In this document: one piece after another, positions 1 through 9,552 of the stretch
How positions within the stretch are numbered: position 1 is the stretch's first letter
How the letters are laid out: each line of letters begins with the position of its first letter
Assembly: GCF_013184805.1 (NCBI RefSeq)
Contig: NZ_JAATNG010000001.1
Coordinates: forward strand, 1,922,001 to 1,986,000
Reading direction: 5' to 3'
From: Pseudoruegeria sp. HB172150
GTDB taxonomy: Bacteria > Pseudomonadota > Alphaproteobacteria > Rhodobacterales > Rhodobacteraceae
Length of the DNA: 64,000 nucleotides
The notes under the pieces: model-generated
Told to the model about the DNA's origin: nothing
Database searches by the model: none
The model's input: the letters and a program-made list of their open reading frames with translations, nothing else
Program-made: the position numbers and the translations under genes

Positions 1-248
1 TCGATGCGATGATGGCGAACGGAGCGCTGGAAGAAGCCCGGCGGAATCTGGCCGAAGGGTGGGACCCAACGATGCCGTCAGCCAAAGCCATTGGAGCAAA
101 AGAGCTTATCGACCACCTTTTGAGAAACCGTAGCTTGAAAGACGCAGTCTCTGCAGGAAAAACAGCTACTCGCCAATTCGCCAAGAGACAGCGCACCTGG
201 TTTCGGTCCAAGATGAAAGGATGGGCGACGGTCGAGCTGCCAAAATAA
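1..248 (+). CDS. miaA: tRNA dimethylallyltransferase, C-terminal fragment
   Basis: This is the 3' end of a gene that enters from the left edge; the frame is open from base 3 to the TAA at 246-248. The visible ~81 residues contain AKAIGAKELIDHL and then TATRQFAKRQRTWFRSKMKGW, the typical C-terminus of MiaA, which transfers a dimethylallyl group to the N6 of A37 in tRNAs reading UNN codons. The catalytic P-loop lies outside the window. Nothing downstream appears to be co-transcribed; the next gene is 82 bp away. The ATG codons at 9 and 12 are internal, not the start. Confidence 0.85.
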   Translation, partial: DAMMANGALEEARRNLAEGWDPTMPSAKAIGAKELIDHLLRNRSLKDAVSAGKTATRQFAKRQRTWFRSKMKGWATVELPK

Positions 249-330
249 TATTCGATCAATCGCACAAAAGCTGCAAATACACAGGCAATCTGTGTTAAAA
301 AACCTGGGACAGTGATACTCAACTTATCCG

Positions 331-1158
331 ATGCGGATCTTCAGCGAGAACCGACCCGACATTAACATGGCGACTGGCGCTCGACGCTTTCGCGTCGAGA
401 ATCTGCCGCGTGTGACACCGGAAAACCGGTGGCGGACCGAAGCGATGCGCTCCTACGCGCAGCCTTTGCTTCTGTGGTTCACGCGCGGCCAGGGCCGCAT
501 CACCGTCGCCGGCGTCACACATGGTTTCGGCCCGCATCACGCGGTGTTCTTGCCCGCTGACACGATGCACGGATACGAGATGTCCGGCCAGGTATTCGGT
601 ACAGCCGTCTACCTCCCGACCGACCGGTCCCTGAACCTGCCGGAGGAGCCGGTGCATCTGCGCTTCCGCGATGTACAGCAGCAGGCCGAACTCTCGGTCA
701 TGATCGAAAACCTGCAGGCAGAGCTTCAGGCGAACCGGCCCGGCAAGGAACGGGCAATGCTAGCCCATGCAGGCCTACTGGCGGTCTGGCTTGATCGCGA
801 AGTGGAAGCTGGGCATCGACAAGATCTGCACCCGGATGCAGCCCGCCGGATTGCCGCTGCGTATTCGGCGATGGTAGAGCGCGACTACAAGACCGGTCGC
901 ACCATAAACTATTTTGCCTCACAACTGGGCGTGACACCGACACATCTTACCCGGTGCTGCAAGATCGCCTGTGGACGGTCGGCATCGGCTTTGCTGGCCG
1001 ACCGGATCCATTTCGAGGCACGGCGCCTGCTGACGGAAACCAGGCGCCCGGTGAAAGACATCGCGCAGGAGCTTGGTTTCAACTCTGCCGCGTATTTCAC
1101 CCGCGCGTTCCAGAAACATACCGGCGAAACGCCCACGGGCTTCCGTAAGCACGGCTGA
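331..1158 (+). CDS. AraC family transcriptional regulator
   Basis: A 275-residue protein with a variable, cupin-like N-terminal sensing part (about residues 30-110, containing HGFGPHHAVFLPADTMHGYE) and a C-terminal AraC double helix-turn-helix (about 170-272). The second helix-turn-helix shows the family signature KDIAQELGFNSAAYFTRAFQKHTGETPTGFR. No convincing Shine-Dalgarno precedes 331, and ATG 367 (residue 13) is an alternative start. It lies directly upstream of, and on the same strand as, the ABC importer operon, so it is a reasonable candidate to control that operon. The ligand is unknown. Confidence 0.85.
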   Translation: MRIFSENRPDINMATGARRFRVENLPRVTPENRWRTEAMRSYAQPLLLWFTRGQGRITVAGVTHGFGPHHAVFLPADTMHGYEMSGQVFGTAVYLPTDRSLNLPEEPVHLRFRDVQQQAELSVMIENLQAELQANRPGKERAMLAHAGLLAVWLDREVEAGHRQDLHPDAARRIAAAYSAMVERDYKTGRTINYFASQLGVTPTHLTRCCKIACGRSASALLADRIHFEARRLLTETRRPVKDIAQELGFNSAAYFTRAFQKHTGETPTGFRKHG

Positions 1159-1428
1159 CGCGTTCCGCCGATAAAAGCACGTGACTAGCGGCCCAGATTC
1201 CGGGATTCCGGTTGCATTGAAGGGTTATGTCGTTTTTCCTCAAAGCGCATGTCGCTTTCAGACCGTCATAAGACGGAAGCGGCGATTGACGCGACGCCAA
1301 AACGTGTGCGGAATGTCAAGCCAAGGGAGGGCGCCGTTCATCGGCAAAAAAATAACAGCTGCGTGCGGTGTCATTCGCACGACATGCGCCACCAAAATAA
1401 AAAGATCATGTCTCACAGGGAGTAGACT
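1159..1428 (+). promoter_or_regulatory. Spacer ahead of the ABC importer with inverted repeats
   Basis: The 270-bp spacer between the AraC gene and the binding-protein gene carries three perfect short inverted repeats: AAAGCG-N5-CGCTTT at 1242-1258, CCGTC-N4-GACGG at 1263-1276 and GTGCG-N8-CGCAC at 1363-1380. A TTGACG at 1288-1293 could be a -35 box, but the hexamer 17 bp downstream (CGGAAT) is poor. The repeats are candidate operators, possibly for the neighbouring AraC protein; this is inference from position and symmetry only. Confidence 0.3.
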
Positions 1429-3090
1429 ATGACGCTTCACACCGAAACTGGTCGGGTCCATCCGGCCGTGGAAATGTACGCCGAAGAGTACCGCGCGGGC
1501 CTGATGGACCGCCGCGAGTTCCTGACGCGCGCGACATCGATGGGCGTGGCCGCTGGCGCGGCTTATGGCCTGATCGGTGCCGTCCAACCTGCGCATGCCC
1601 AAGGCAATATGCAGGAAGGCGGAACCTTGCGGGTTCAGATGGTCGTTCACGACCTGAAGGACACCAGAACCTGGGACTGGTCGGAAATTGCCAACCAGTG
1701 CCGCGGCACCCTGGAGTACCTCGTTGAGTACAACAATGACGGCTCGATCCGCGGCATGCTGCTGGAGAGCTGGGAAATCAACGACGACGCCACCGAATAC
1801 ACGCTTAAGGTGCGTCCCGGTGTGACCTGGAACAACGGCGATCCGTTCACCGCAGACGATGTTGCCCGCAACATCGCGCGCTGGTGCGAGAAGGATGTGG
1901 AAGCCAACTCGATGGCCGGACGCGTCGGTGCGCTCATCGATCCGGACACTGGCGTCGCGATCGAAGGCGCCATCGAAGTCGCTGACGAGACGACCGTGCT
2001 GTTGCACCTGCCGGCGCCGGACATCTCGCTGATTGCCGGCTTTGCCGACTATCCTGCTGCCATCGTTCACGAAACCTTCAATTCCAATGACGTGATCAGT
2101 GCTGTTGGCACCGGCCCATACCTGATCTCTGAGCTTGAAGTCGGCGTAAAATGCACCCTGGTCCGGAACACCGATCACACCTGGTGGGGCACGGAAGTCT
2201 ATGGTGGCCCGTATCTGGACACCATCGAGTACATCGATTTCGGGACCGACCCGGCTGCCTGGCTTGCGGCGATCGAGTCCGAGGAGGTCGACATGCTCTA
2301 CGAGTCTGTCGGCGAGTTCATCGACGTGATGGACGGGCTTGGACTGGTCAAGTCAGAGGTCGTTACCATGGCCACCCTGGTGATCCGTCCGAACCAGCTG
2401 GCCGAAATCGACGGCAAAATGCCGTATGCCGACCCCAAGGTCCGCAAGGCGCTGGCGATGGCGGTGGACAACAACGTCCTGCTGGAACTGGGCTATGGCG
2501 GACGCGGTGCCGTGGCGCAAAACCACCATGCCGGACCGAAGCACCCGGAATACGCGGATATCGGCGATCCGGCCTATGACCCGGCCGGAGCCATGGCACT
2601 GCTGGAAGAGGCCGGTATGGCCGATTTCGAGCACGAGATCCTTTCAATCGACGACGACTGGCGCCGCAACACCACCGATGCTGTCGCCGCGCAGCTGCGG
2701 GACGCCGGCATCAAGGTGAAACGGACGATCCTTCCGGGATCGACGTTCTGGAATGACTGGACGAAGTACCCGTTCTCGTCGACCAACTGGAACCATCGCC
2801 CTCTTGCGGTGCAGATCTGGGCGCTCGCCTACCGGTCTGGCGAAGCTTGGAACGAATTCGGCTGGGAAAACGAAGAGTTCGACTCCCTGCTCGCCGAGGC
2901 GCTATCGGTTGCCGATGCTGAAAAACGGTCCGAGATCGCGGCAAAGTGCGAGAAGCTGATCCAGGATGAGGGCGTTACCATTCAACCTTACTGGCGCTCG
3001 CTTTTCCGTCACATGCGGGAAGGGATCATCGGTGCCGAACAGCACATTACCTTCGAGCATCATCACTACAAGTGGGCACTCGAAGCCTGA
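1429..3090 (+). CDS. ABC transporter substrate-binding protein, family 5 (oligopeptide type)
   Basis: A 553-residue periplasmic solute-binding protein of the SBP_bac_5 (DppA/OppA/NikA) family. It has a Tat-type leader: RREFLTRA near residue 24, a hydrophobic stretch, and a likely cleavage after AHA (about residue 57). Typical family segments are GGTLRVQM at the mature N-terminus, [24 protein letters not shown], the [11 protein letters not shown] stretch and [11 protein letters not shown]. The start is supported by GGGAG seven bases upstream. It is the first gene of the importer cluster and is separated from the permeases by a strong terminator. The substrate cannot be read from the sequence; peptides are the family default, but opines, sugars or nickel are also known in this family. 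Confidence 0.88.
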   Translation: MTLHTETGRVHPAVEMYAEEYRAGLMDRREFLTRATSMGVAAGAAYGLIGAVQPAHAQGNMQEGGTLRVQMVVHDLKDTRTWDWSEIANQCRGTLEYLVEYNNDGSIRGMLLESWEINDDATEYTLKVRPGVTWNNGDPFTADDVARNIARWCEKDVEANSMAGRVGALIDPDTGVAIEGAIEVADETTVLLHLPAPDISLIAGFADYPAAIVHETFNSNDVISAVGTGPYLISELEVGVKCTLVRNTDHTWWGTEVYGGPYLDTIEYIDFGTDPAAWLAAIESEEVDMLYESVGEFIDVMDGLGLVKSEVVTMATLVIRPNQLAEIDGKMPYADPKVRKALAMAVDNNVLLELGYGGRGAVAQNHHAGPKHPEYADIGDPAYDPAGAMALLEEAGMADFEHEILSIDDDWRRNTTDAVAAQLRDAGIKVKRTILPGSTFWNDWTKYPFSSTNWNHRPLAVQIWALAYRSGEAWNEFGWENEEFDSLLAEALSVADAEKRSEIAAKCEKLIQDEGVTIQPYWRSLFRHMREGIIGAEQHITFEHHHYKWALEA

Positions 3091-3105
3091 CGACCAAAGC
3101 TACCG

Positions 3106-3132
3106 CCGCGCCCCGACCGGGGCGCGGTTTTT
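3106..3132 (+). terminator. Rho-independent terminator inside the importer operon
   Basis: A perfect 9-bp GC stem (CCGCGCCCC / GGGGCGCGG) with a GACC loop is followed by five T. It sits 15 bp after the binding-protein stop codon and 90 bp before the first permease. Such a site would let the binding protein be made in excess, with partial read-through into the transporter genes, a common arrangement in ABC importer operons. Confidence 0.85.
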
Positions 3133-3222
3133 CGCTAATGGGACGGATGCGGTCCTAACGGGAACGGCCGCGCAAGACGCCGCAAAAGGTGCTGATCCGC
3201 CCTAGCCACGACAGGGGAAGCC

Positions 3223-4269
3223 ATGGCGCTCTTCATCCTCCGCCGACTGGGGATCATGATCCTTACGGCACTGTGCTTGACGTTTATCGTTTTCTTTCTC
3301 ACGAACCTGTATCCCAACCTCGAAAAGCTCGCGAAAACGCAGGGCAACCAGCGGATGTCCGATGAGCAGGTCGAGGTATGGCTTGCCAACAGAGGATACG
3401 ACCGAAACCTGTTCGTGAAGTACGGCGAATGGCTCGGCGTCCTTCCCGGGTACGTCATCGAAGGAAACGATGGTGTGGTGAGGGGGCGTTGTTTTCCGCA
3501 GGGAGGATCGCCCGAGGACGCACCGACTTTCTGCGGTGTTCTGCAGGGCGACTGGGGCTGGTCGACACGGTTTCGCGAACCGGTGCAGGACATCGTCTTC
3601 AAACGGTTGGGGCTGACCGGTTGGCTGATGCTGGCTGTGATGTGTGTAATGGTGCCGGGCGCCCTGATTATCGGGGTACTGGCAGGGATGCGGGAGGGAT
3701 CGAAGCTCGACCGGTCGCTATCGACATTCTCGATCATTACCACGGCGACGCCGGAATACGTTTCGGGTGTGATCTTTATCGCGGTCTTCGCGTCTTCCAC
3801 GGTCGGCTTGAAATGGTTCAAGGGTACCGCTACCAGCGCGATGGAAGACATCACCTGGGAGAACTTCACCCTGCCGGTGCTGACGATAGCACTTTACGGC
3901 ATGGGCTATATCGCGCGGATGACCCGCGCGAGCATGGCCGAGGTGATGACCGCGCAATACATCCGCACCGCTCGGCTGAAGGGTGTGTCTTTTCCGAATA
4001 TCGTACTTAAGCACGCGCTCAGGAATGCGCTGATCGCACCGTTTACGGTGATCATGCTGCAGTTCCCCTGGCTGCTCAACGGCGTGGTGATCGTAGAGAC
4101 ACTGTTCAACTACAAAGGCTTTGGCTGGACGCTGGTCGAAGCGGCAGGAAACAACGACATCGAGCTGCTACTGGGCGTCTCGGTCGTCTCGGTCTTCGTG
4201 GTTCTGATTACGCAGCTGATATCCGATATCGGCTACGTCTATCTGAATCCGCGGATCCGCGTGAGCTGA
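3223..4269 (+). CDS. ABC transporter permease, DppB type
   Basis: A 348-residue inner-membrane permease. The N-terminal ILRRLGIMILTALCLTFIVFFL helix is the DppB/OppB family hallmark. A periplasmic part (about 45-110) with two cysteines follows, and then the BPD_transp_1 domain, with the EAA-loop region around AEVMTAQYIRTARLKGVSF and HALRNALIAPF. The start is supported by AGGGGAAG just upstream. It pairs with the next permease to form the channel; the periplasmic insertion is longer than in classical DppB. Confidence 0.88.
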   Translation: MALFILRRLGIMILTALCLTFIVFFLTNLYPNLEKLAKTQGNQRMSDEQVEVWLANRGYDRNLFVKYGEWLGVLPGYVIEGNDGVVRGRCFPQGGSPEDAPTFCGVLQGDWGWSTRFREPVQDIVFKRLGLTGWLMLAVMCVMVPGALIIGVLAGMREGSKLDRSLSTFSIITTATPEYVSGVIFIAVFASSTVGLKWFKGTATSAMEDITWENFTLPVLTIALYGMGYIARMTRASMAEVMTAQYIRTARLKGVSFPNIVLKHALRNALIAPFTVIMLQFPWLLNGVVIVETLFNYKGFGWTLVEAAGNNDIELLLGVSVVSVFVVLITQLISDIGYVYLNPRIRVS

Positions 4270-4279
4270 GGAGGCACCG

Positions 4280-5698
4280 ATGGAACCCTTAACCTGGACC
4301 GGCATCCTCGGCCCCGTTCTGAACCCGCTGCTGATCGCCGCCGCCGTTGTCTTCGGCATCTCGGTCTTGCTGCAGATCGTGTTGTCTTTCGTGACAACCA
4401 GCCCGGTCATACAGGGCCCGACGATGGCAGCGCCGCGCAGTCTCTCGGACTACGTAGGCTGGGCCACCGCTGCCAGCTTTGCCCTAATCGTGCTGGTGTG
4501 CCTGGCTTACCTCGTCGGCGGTCTGGTGATACCCGGCCTCGAGGCCAAAGGCATCCTGGGCGCGATGTCGCAGCGGCTGTGGCCGGTCTGGCTGTCGCTG
4601 GTCGTCGTGTTCGCACTTTCTCTGCAGTTCAAGCGGCGGCTCGGGCTGTACGGCAAGCTGTTCGATTCGACGATCGGGATGATCGGGTTCGGACTGGTGA
4701 TGTTCTGGGTCTTTACCGGAATCTACGCGGCGATGGACTTGATCCTGACCCACGACCCGCTGACCCAGGTGTCCGGCATGAAGAACAAGCTGCCGGGCAC
4801 GCCATTGTCCGGCGCCGAGGAAGGCGACTATCCCTATTATCTTCTGGGCGGCGACAATCTGGCGCGCGACGTGTTCAGCCGGATGGTCGCGGGCGCCTGG
4901 GAAGTCATCAAGATCGCTCCTTTCGCGACCGTCTTTGCCTTCATGGTCGGGATCACGCTGGGGCTGCCCGCAGCTTATTATGGCGGCAAGCTGGATACGT
5001 TCCTGTCCTTCCTCGCCAATCTGATCCTCGCCTTCCCTGTGATCCTGCTGTTCTACCTGCTGGTCACGCCGGAGATCGTGGCGACAGGGATACCCGTTTA
5101 CATGGCGGCGGTCCTGTTCATCTTTCCCATCGTGTTCTTCGTGGTGCTGTTCAATTCGCGGTTCCACACCCAGCCACAGAAACGGTTGATCTATATCGGC
5201 ATCACGCTGGTCGTCGGGCTGTGGCTGTATGCCGGCATCGCGTGGAACGCCGATCCGTTCGGTATCATCGCATTCCCGCCAAATCTGCTGGTGGTCTTTG
5301 TGTCGGTTGTATTCGTGAACTCGCCCACCGTGTTCCGGATCGTTCGCGGCCTGGCGCTCGATATCAAGACGCGGGACTATGTTGCGGCGGCTCAGACCCG
5401 TGGCGAAGGGCCCTGGTACATCATGCTTTGGGAGATCCTGCCGAATGCACGCGGACCGCTGATCGTCGATTTCTGCCTCCGTATCGGCTACACCACCATC
5501 CTGCTCGGCACGTTGGGATTCTTCGGGCTGGGCCTGTCGCCGGAAAGCCCGGACTGGGGGTCCACGATCAACGAGGGCCGGAAGCTTCTTTCCATCTACC
5601 TGCACCCTGCCCTGCCCCCCGCGCTTGCGCTGCTGTCGCTGGTGCTGGGCTTAAACCTGCTGGCCGACGGTCTGCGCGAAGAAAGCTTGAGGGACTGA
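4280..5698 (+). CDS. ABC transporter permease, DppC type, with long N-terminal extension
   Basis: A 472-residue permease, much longer than the usual ~280-300 residue DppC/OppC. The C-terminal ~270 residues form the BPD_transp_1 domain, with the cytoplasmic EAA region DYVAAAQTRGEGPWYIMLWEILPNARGPLI and the final GLNLLADGLRE typical of DppC. The first ~170 residues add about four hydrophobic segments (near 10-40, 55-85, 95-115 and 130-150). Additional hydrophobic stretches occur around 255-330. The start is preceded by GAGGAGG. The gene begins 10 bp after the DppB-type gene, and its stop is 1 bp before the ATPase start, so the two are clearly co-transcribed. Confidence 0.87.
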   Translation: MEPLTWTGILGPVLNPLLIAAAVVFGISVLLQIVLSFVTTSPVIQGPTMAAPRSLSDYVGWATAASFALIVLVCLAYLVGGLVIPGLEAKGILGAMSQRLWPVWLSLVVVFALSLQFKRRLGLYGKLFDSTIGMIGFGLVMFWVFTGIYAAMDLILTHDPLTQVSGMKNKLPGTPLSGAEEGDYPYYLLGGDNLARDVFSRMVAGAWEVIKIAPFATVFAFMVGITLGLPAAYYGGKLDTFLSFLANLILAFPVILLFYLLVTPEIVATGIPVYMAAVLFIFPIVFFVVLFNSRFHTQPQKRLIYIGITLVVGLWLYAGIAWNADPFGIIAFPPNLLVVFVSVVFVNSPTVFRIVRGLALDIKTRDYVAAAQTRGEGPWYIMLWEILPNARGPLIVDFCLRIGYTTILLGTLGFFGLGLSPESPDWGSTINEGRKLLSIYLHPALPPALALLSLVLGLNLLADGLREESLRD

Positions 5699-5699
5699 C

Positions 5700-7784
5700 A
5701 TGGCGAAATGGGATTACGACGGTCCGATCCTCGAGATTGACCAGCTTTCGATCAGCTTCTTTACGCGATTACGGGAGATCCCGGCGGTCATGGATTTCTC
5801 GTGCACCGTGCAACCCGGCGAAGCTATGGGATTGGTCGGTGAATCCGGTTGCGGAAAGTCAACCGTAGCTCTGGGCGTGATGCAGGACCTTGGGGTCAAC
5901 GGGTCCATCGTCGGCGGTTCGATCAAGTTCAAGGGCCGCGACCTGGGCCAGATGAGCGATCATGAGCTGCGCGACATCCGCGGCAGCGAGATCGCCATGA
6001 TCTACCAAGAGCCTATGGCCTCTTTGAATCCGGCGATGAAGATCGGGCGCCAGTTGATCGAGGTTCCGATGATCCACGAGGGGGTTTCGGAAAAGGAAGC
6101 CTGGAAACGGGCGCTCGAGGTCGTAACGGACGTAAAGCTGCCGGACCCGGAGCGGATGCTGAAAAGCTATCCGCACCAGCTTTCGGGCGGCCAGCAGCAA
6201 CGAATCGTCATCGCGATGGCGCTGATGTCGAAGCCGTCCCTTCTGATCCTCGACGAGCCGACCACGGCACTGGACGTGACGGTCGAGGCCGCCGTAGTCG
6301 AACTGGTCAAGGACCTGGGCAAGAAATACGGCACGTCGATGCTGTTCATCAGCCACAACCTCGGGCTGGTACTGGAGACCTGCGACCGGCTTTGCGTGAT
6401 GTATTCGGGTGAAGCGGTTGAAACGGGCTCGATCAAGGATGTTTTCGACAAGATGCGGCATCCATACACGCAGGCACTGTTCCGCTCGATCCCTTTGCCG
6501 GGGGCGGACAAGAATACGCGCCCGCTGAAAGCCATTCCGGGCAACTTTCCCCTGCCCCATGAGCGGCCCCCCGGGTGTAACTTCGGTCCTCGTTGCGACT
6601 ATTTCGTAAAGGGCGTCTGCAACGCGGACGAAGTCCCGATGTTTGAGATCCCCGGCGATGACCGGCACGCCTCTCGATGCCGGCGCATCGACGAGATCGA
6701 CTGGCATGCCAAGGTCGCGGCCGCCGAAACGCATGAGAAGACGCAGGTCGGTGACGTCGTCCTGAAGATGGACAACCTCAAGAAGTACTACGAGGTCGCG
6801 GCCAACGCGCTGTTCGGCGGCGGCGACAAGAAGGTGGTGAAGGCCAACGAGTCGATCAGTTTCGACGCGCGGGAGTCTGAAACCCTGGCTATTGTCGGTG
6901 AGTCCGGCTGCGGGAAATCCACCTTTGCCAAGGTGCTGATGGGTCTGGAGACCGCAACCGATGGGCAAGTTCTGCTATACAATCAGGACATCCAGGACAT
7001 CCCGATTGAGGATCGGCGCACTGACACGGTGTCTTCGGTACAGATGGTGTTCCAGAACCCCTTCGATACCCTGAACCCGTCGATGAGTGTCGGGCGCCAG
7101 ATCATGCGCGCATTGGAGATCTTCAAGATCGGCAAAGACGAAGCCGAACGTCGGCAGCGAATGCTGGAGTTACTCGACCTGGTGAAACTCCCGCGTGAGT
7201 TCGCCGAACGGATGCCGCGACAGCTTTCGGGCGGGCAGAAGCAACGCGTCGGCATCGCGCGGGCCTTTGCCGGCGGCGCGAAGATCGTGGTCGCGGATGA
7301 ACCGGTTTCGGCGCTCGACGTTTCGGTGCAAGCAGCAGTGACCGACCTCCTCATGGAGATTCAGCGCAATGAGAAGACGACGCTGCTGTTCATCTCGCAC
7401 GACCTGTCCATCGTCCGCTATCTCTCGGACCGGATCGTCGTGATGTATCTGGGGCATATTGTCGAAACCGGAACGACCGAGCAGGTTTTCTCGCCGCCGT
7501 ACCATCCGTACACCGAAGCGCTGCTGTCGGCCGTGCCCATCGCCGATACGCATGTCGAGAAGAAGCACATCGTGCTGGAGGGTGACATTCCCTCTGCGAT
7601 GAACCCGCCGCCGGGCTGCCCGTTTCAAACCCGCTGCCGGTGGAAATCTCAGGTTCCCGGCGGCAAGTGCGAGTCGGAACTGCCGCCCTACCGCGACCTG
7701 AGCGATGGGCACAGGGTGCTTTGCTGGCTGTCCGATGAACAGCTCGCGGACATGGAGCCGGTTATCAAGATCGCGGCGGAGTGA
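5700..7784 (+). CDS. ABC transporter ATP-binding protein, fused DppD-DppF type
   Basis: A 694-residue protein containing two complete nucleotide-binding domains. Domain 1 has Walker A GESGCGKST (47-55), signature LSGGQQQR and Walker B LLILDEPTTALD. Domain 2 has Walker A GESGCGKST from residue ~400, signature LSGGQKQRVGIARA and Walker B VVADEPVSALD. Each domain ends in the cysteine-rich oligopeptide-type C-terminal segment (PPGCNFGPRC and PPGCPFQTRC), which often binds an Fe-S cluster in this family. It drives import through the two permeases encoded immediately upstream. Confidence 0.92.
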   Translation: MAKWDYDGPILEIDQLSISFFTRLREIPAVMDFSCTVQPGEAMGLVGESGCGKSTVALGVMQDLGVNGSIVGGSIKFKGRDLGQMSDHELRDIRGSEIAMIYQEPMASLNPAMKIGRQLIEVPMIHEGVSEKEAWKRALEVVTDVKLPDPERMLKSYPHQLSGGQQQRIVIAMALMSKPSLLILDEPTTALDVTVEAAVVELVKDLGKKYGTSMLFISHNLGLVLETCDRLCVMYSGEAVETGSIKDVFDKMRHPYTQALFRSIPLPGADKNTRPLKAIPGNFPLPHERPPGCNFGPRCDYFVKGVCNADEVPMFEIPGDDRHASRCRRIDEIDWHAKVAAAETHEKTQVGDVVLKMDNLKKYYEVAANALFGGGDKKVVKANESISFDARESETLAIVGESGCGKSTFAKVLMGLETATDGQVLLYNQDIQDIPIEDRRTDTVSSVQMVFQNPFDTLNPSMSVGRQIMRALEIFKIGKDEAERRQRMLELLDLVKLPREFAERMPRQLSGGQKQRVGIARAFAGGAKIVVADEPVSALDVSVQAAVTDLLMEIQRNEKTTLLFISHDLSIVRYLSDRIVVMYLGHIVETGTTEQVFSPPYHPYTEALLSAVPIADTHVEKKHIVLEGDIPSAMNPPPGCPFQTRCRWKSQVPGGKCESELPPYRDLSDGHRVLCWLSDEQLADMEPVIKIAAE

Positions 7785-7790
7785 CGTTCG

Positions 7791-7813
7791 CCGCGCTTCA
7801 AGCGTGGAATTTT
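7791..7813 (+). terminator. Probable terminator of the importer operon
   Basis: A stem CCGCGC / GCGTGG (one G-T pair) with loop TTCAA is followed by AATTTTCT. It lies 7 bp after the ATPase stop codon. The short U tract makes it weaker than the terminator behind the binding-protein gene. Confidence 0.55.
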
Positions 7814-7917
7814 CTCTAACGACCAGTTCACACGCGACAAGCGTTTGCTCCCATGTACGCTTCATACGGTCGACATCCGAAACCGGGATGTTGGCAAGGG
7901 ACATTGGAGGATTTTTT

Positions 7918-9546
7918 ATGAGCTATTTCGATCTTGGGACCTATTCGCGTCCCGTTACCCGCATCGCCGAAGCGCAGACATGGTTCGACCGGGGCCTTGT
8001 CTGGCTATTCGGTTACAACCACGAGGAAGCCATTGTCTGCTTCGAAAAGGCGCTGGCCGCCGACCCTGCCTGCGGTCTGGCGCATTGGGGCATCGCCTAT
8101 GCAATAGGCCCTAACTACAACAAGCCCTGGGAAGTCTTCACAGAGGAAGAAAAGGGCCCGGCCCTCGCCCGTGCCCACGCCGCGCTGGCCGCTGCCCAGG
8201 CGCTCGACCTTCCGCCTGCCGAGCGCGCGATGGTCGAAGCTTTGGCAGAGCGGTATCCACAGGATCCGGAAATCGAAGATTATCAGCCGTTCAACGACGG
8301 TTTCGCCGAGTCCATGCGCCCGGTCTACGAGGCGCACAAGGACGATCTGGATGTCACCTTCGTCTTCGCCGAGGCACTGATGAACCGCACGCCCTGGCAG
8401 CTCTGGGATCTGCCCACCGGCAAGCCCGCACCGCATGCCTCAACGGAAGAGGCGCGGGCGGTGCTGGAACGTGCCTTCGAGACGCCGGCCGCCTGGGATC
8501 ACCCGGGGCTGCTGCACATGTATATTCACTTGATGGAGATGTCGCCTACACCGGAGGCAGCGTTGCGCCACGGCGACCGGCTGACCGGGCTGGTTCCGGA
8601 TGCCGGGCACCTCGTGCACATGGCCACGCATATCGACGTTCTCTGCGGCGATTACCAGAACGTCGTGACCCGCAACCATGCGGCTTCGCTGGTGGACGGG
8701 CGATTCAAGGAGCATGCCGGCGGCGCGAACTTCTATGCGCTTTACCGCATCCACAACCTGCATTTCGAGCTCTACGGGGCCATGTTCCTGGCCCAGCCTT
8801 CCAGGGCTCTGGATGCCGCTGCGCGTCTGCGCGCGGAAGTGCCGGACGAGGTGGTGCGGGTTTATCCGGACCTGTTCGAAACGTTCGTCGCATCGCGACC
8901 GCACGTCCTGATCCGGTTCGGCATGTGGCAGGAGATCCTGAACGAAACGATCCCGCAGGACACGGAACTCTACGCCGTCACCCAGGCTCTGACACTCTAC
9001 GCCCGCGCCATAGCCCTGGCGAACCTTCATCGTCCTGTCGAAGCGGAGGCGGAAGGGCAGAAATTTCTGACCGCCATGGCCGCGATCCCGGAGGAACGGA
9101 TGCTGTTCCAGAACAAAGCCCGGGACGTTCTTGCCGTGGCGCGGGAGATGATGCTGGGCGAGATCGCGTTCAAGTCCGGCAATACCGACAAGGGTCTCGC
9201 GCATTTGCGCGAAGCGGTGCGGTTGGATGACGGTCTGATGTACGAAGAACCCTGGGCCTGGCCCCAGCCTGCCCGGCACGCGCTAGGGGCGCTTCTTATA
9301 GAGGCCGGCAAGTGGGAGGAGGCAGAGACCGTCTACCGCGCCGATCTGGGGCTCGATCCGACGCTGCCCCGCCCCCTGCAGAACCCACAGAATATTTGGG
9401 CGCTGCACGGACTGCATGAATGCCTGCAGCGGCGTGGTGAGAGTGTGGAGATCCTGCACATTCGCCAGCAGCTTGCCCGGGCGCAGGCGCGGGCGGAAGT
9501 GCCGGTGCGGGCGTCCTGCTATTGCAGGTCAAAGCGCGCTGCCTGA
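7918..9546 (+). CDS. Tetratricopeptide repeat protein of unknown function
   Basis: A 542-residue protein with no signal peptide. It begins with TPR-like repeats (WFDRGLVWLFGYNHEEAIVCFEKALAADPACGLAHWGIAY, about residues 22-61) and has further helical repeats throughout, including ARAHAALAAAQALDLPPAERAMVEAL and the C-terminal ALGALLIEAGKWEEAETVYRADL. The frame is open further upstream, but ATG 7918 is preceded by a good GGAGG, so I chose that start. It follows the importer on the same strand after a probable terminator. I do not recognise a catalytic domain; a scaffold role is the default reading of TPR proteins. It ends with a small Cys pair (SCYC). Confidence 0.8.
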   Translation: MSYFDLGTYSRPVTRIAEAQTWFDRGLVWLFGYNHEEAIVCFEKALAADPACGLAHWGIAYAIGPNYNKPWEVFTEEEKGPALARAHAALAAAQALDLPPAERAMVEALAERYPQDPEIEDYQPFNDGFAESMRPVYEAHKDDLDVTFVFAEALMNRTPWQLWDLPTGKPAPHASTEEARAVLERAFETPAAWDHPGLLHMYIHLMEMSPTPEAALRHGDRLTGLVPDAGHLVHMATHIDVLCGDYQNVVTRNHAASLVDGRFKEHAGGANFYALYRIHNLHFELYGAMFLAQPSRALDAAARLRAEVPDEVVRVYPDLFETFVASRPHVLIRFGMWQEILNETIPQDTELYAVTQALTLYARAIALANLHRPVEAEAEGQKFLTAMAAIPEERMLFQNKARDVLAVAREMMLGEIAFKSGNTDKGLAHLREAVRLDDGLMYEEPWAWPQPARHALGALLIEAGKWEEAETVYRADLGLDPTLPRPLQNPQNIWALHGLHECLQRRGESVEILHIRQQLARAQARAEVPVRASCYCRSKRAA

Positions 9547-9552
9547 GGCGCT

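Noticed and set aside
279-295. Hairpin ACACAG-GCAAT-CTGTGT after miaA
   Set aside because: Only six base pairs and followed by TAAAAAA instead of a T tract on the plus strand, so not a convincing terminator.
1258-2178. Long antisense open frame opposite the binding-protein gene
   Set aside because: Its opposite-strand gene has a Tat signal, family motifs and an RBS; the antisense frame shows none of these and reflects high GC.
4484-5605. 373-residue antisense frame opposite the DppC-type permease
   Set aside because: Its Asp/His/Gln/Arg-rich composition is the typical mirror of a hydrophobic membrane protein.
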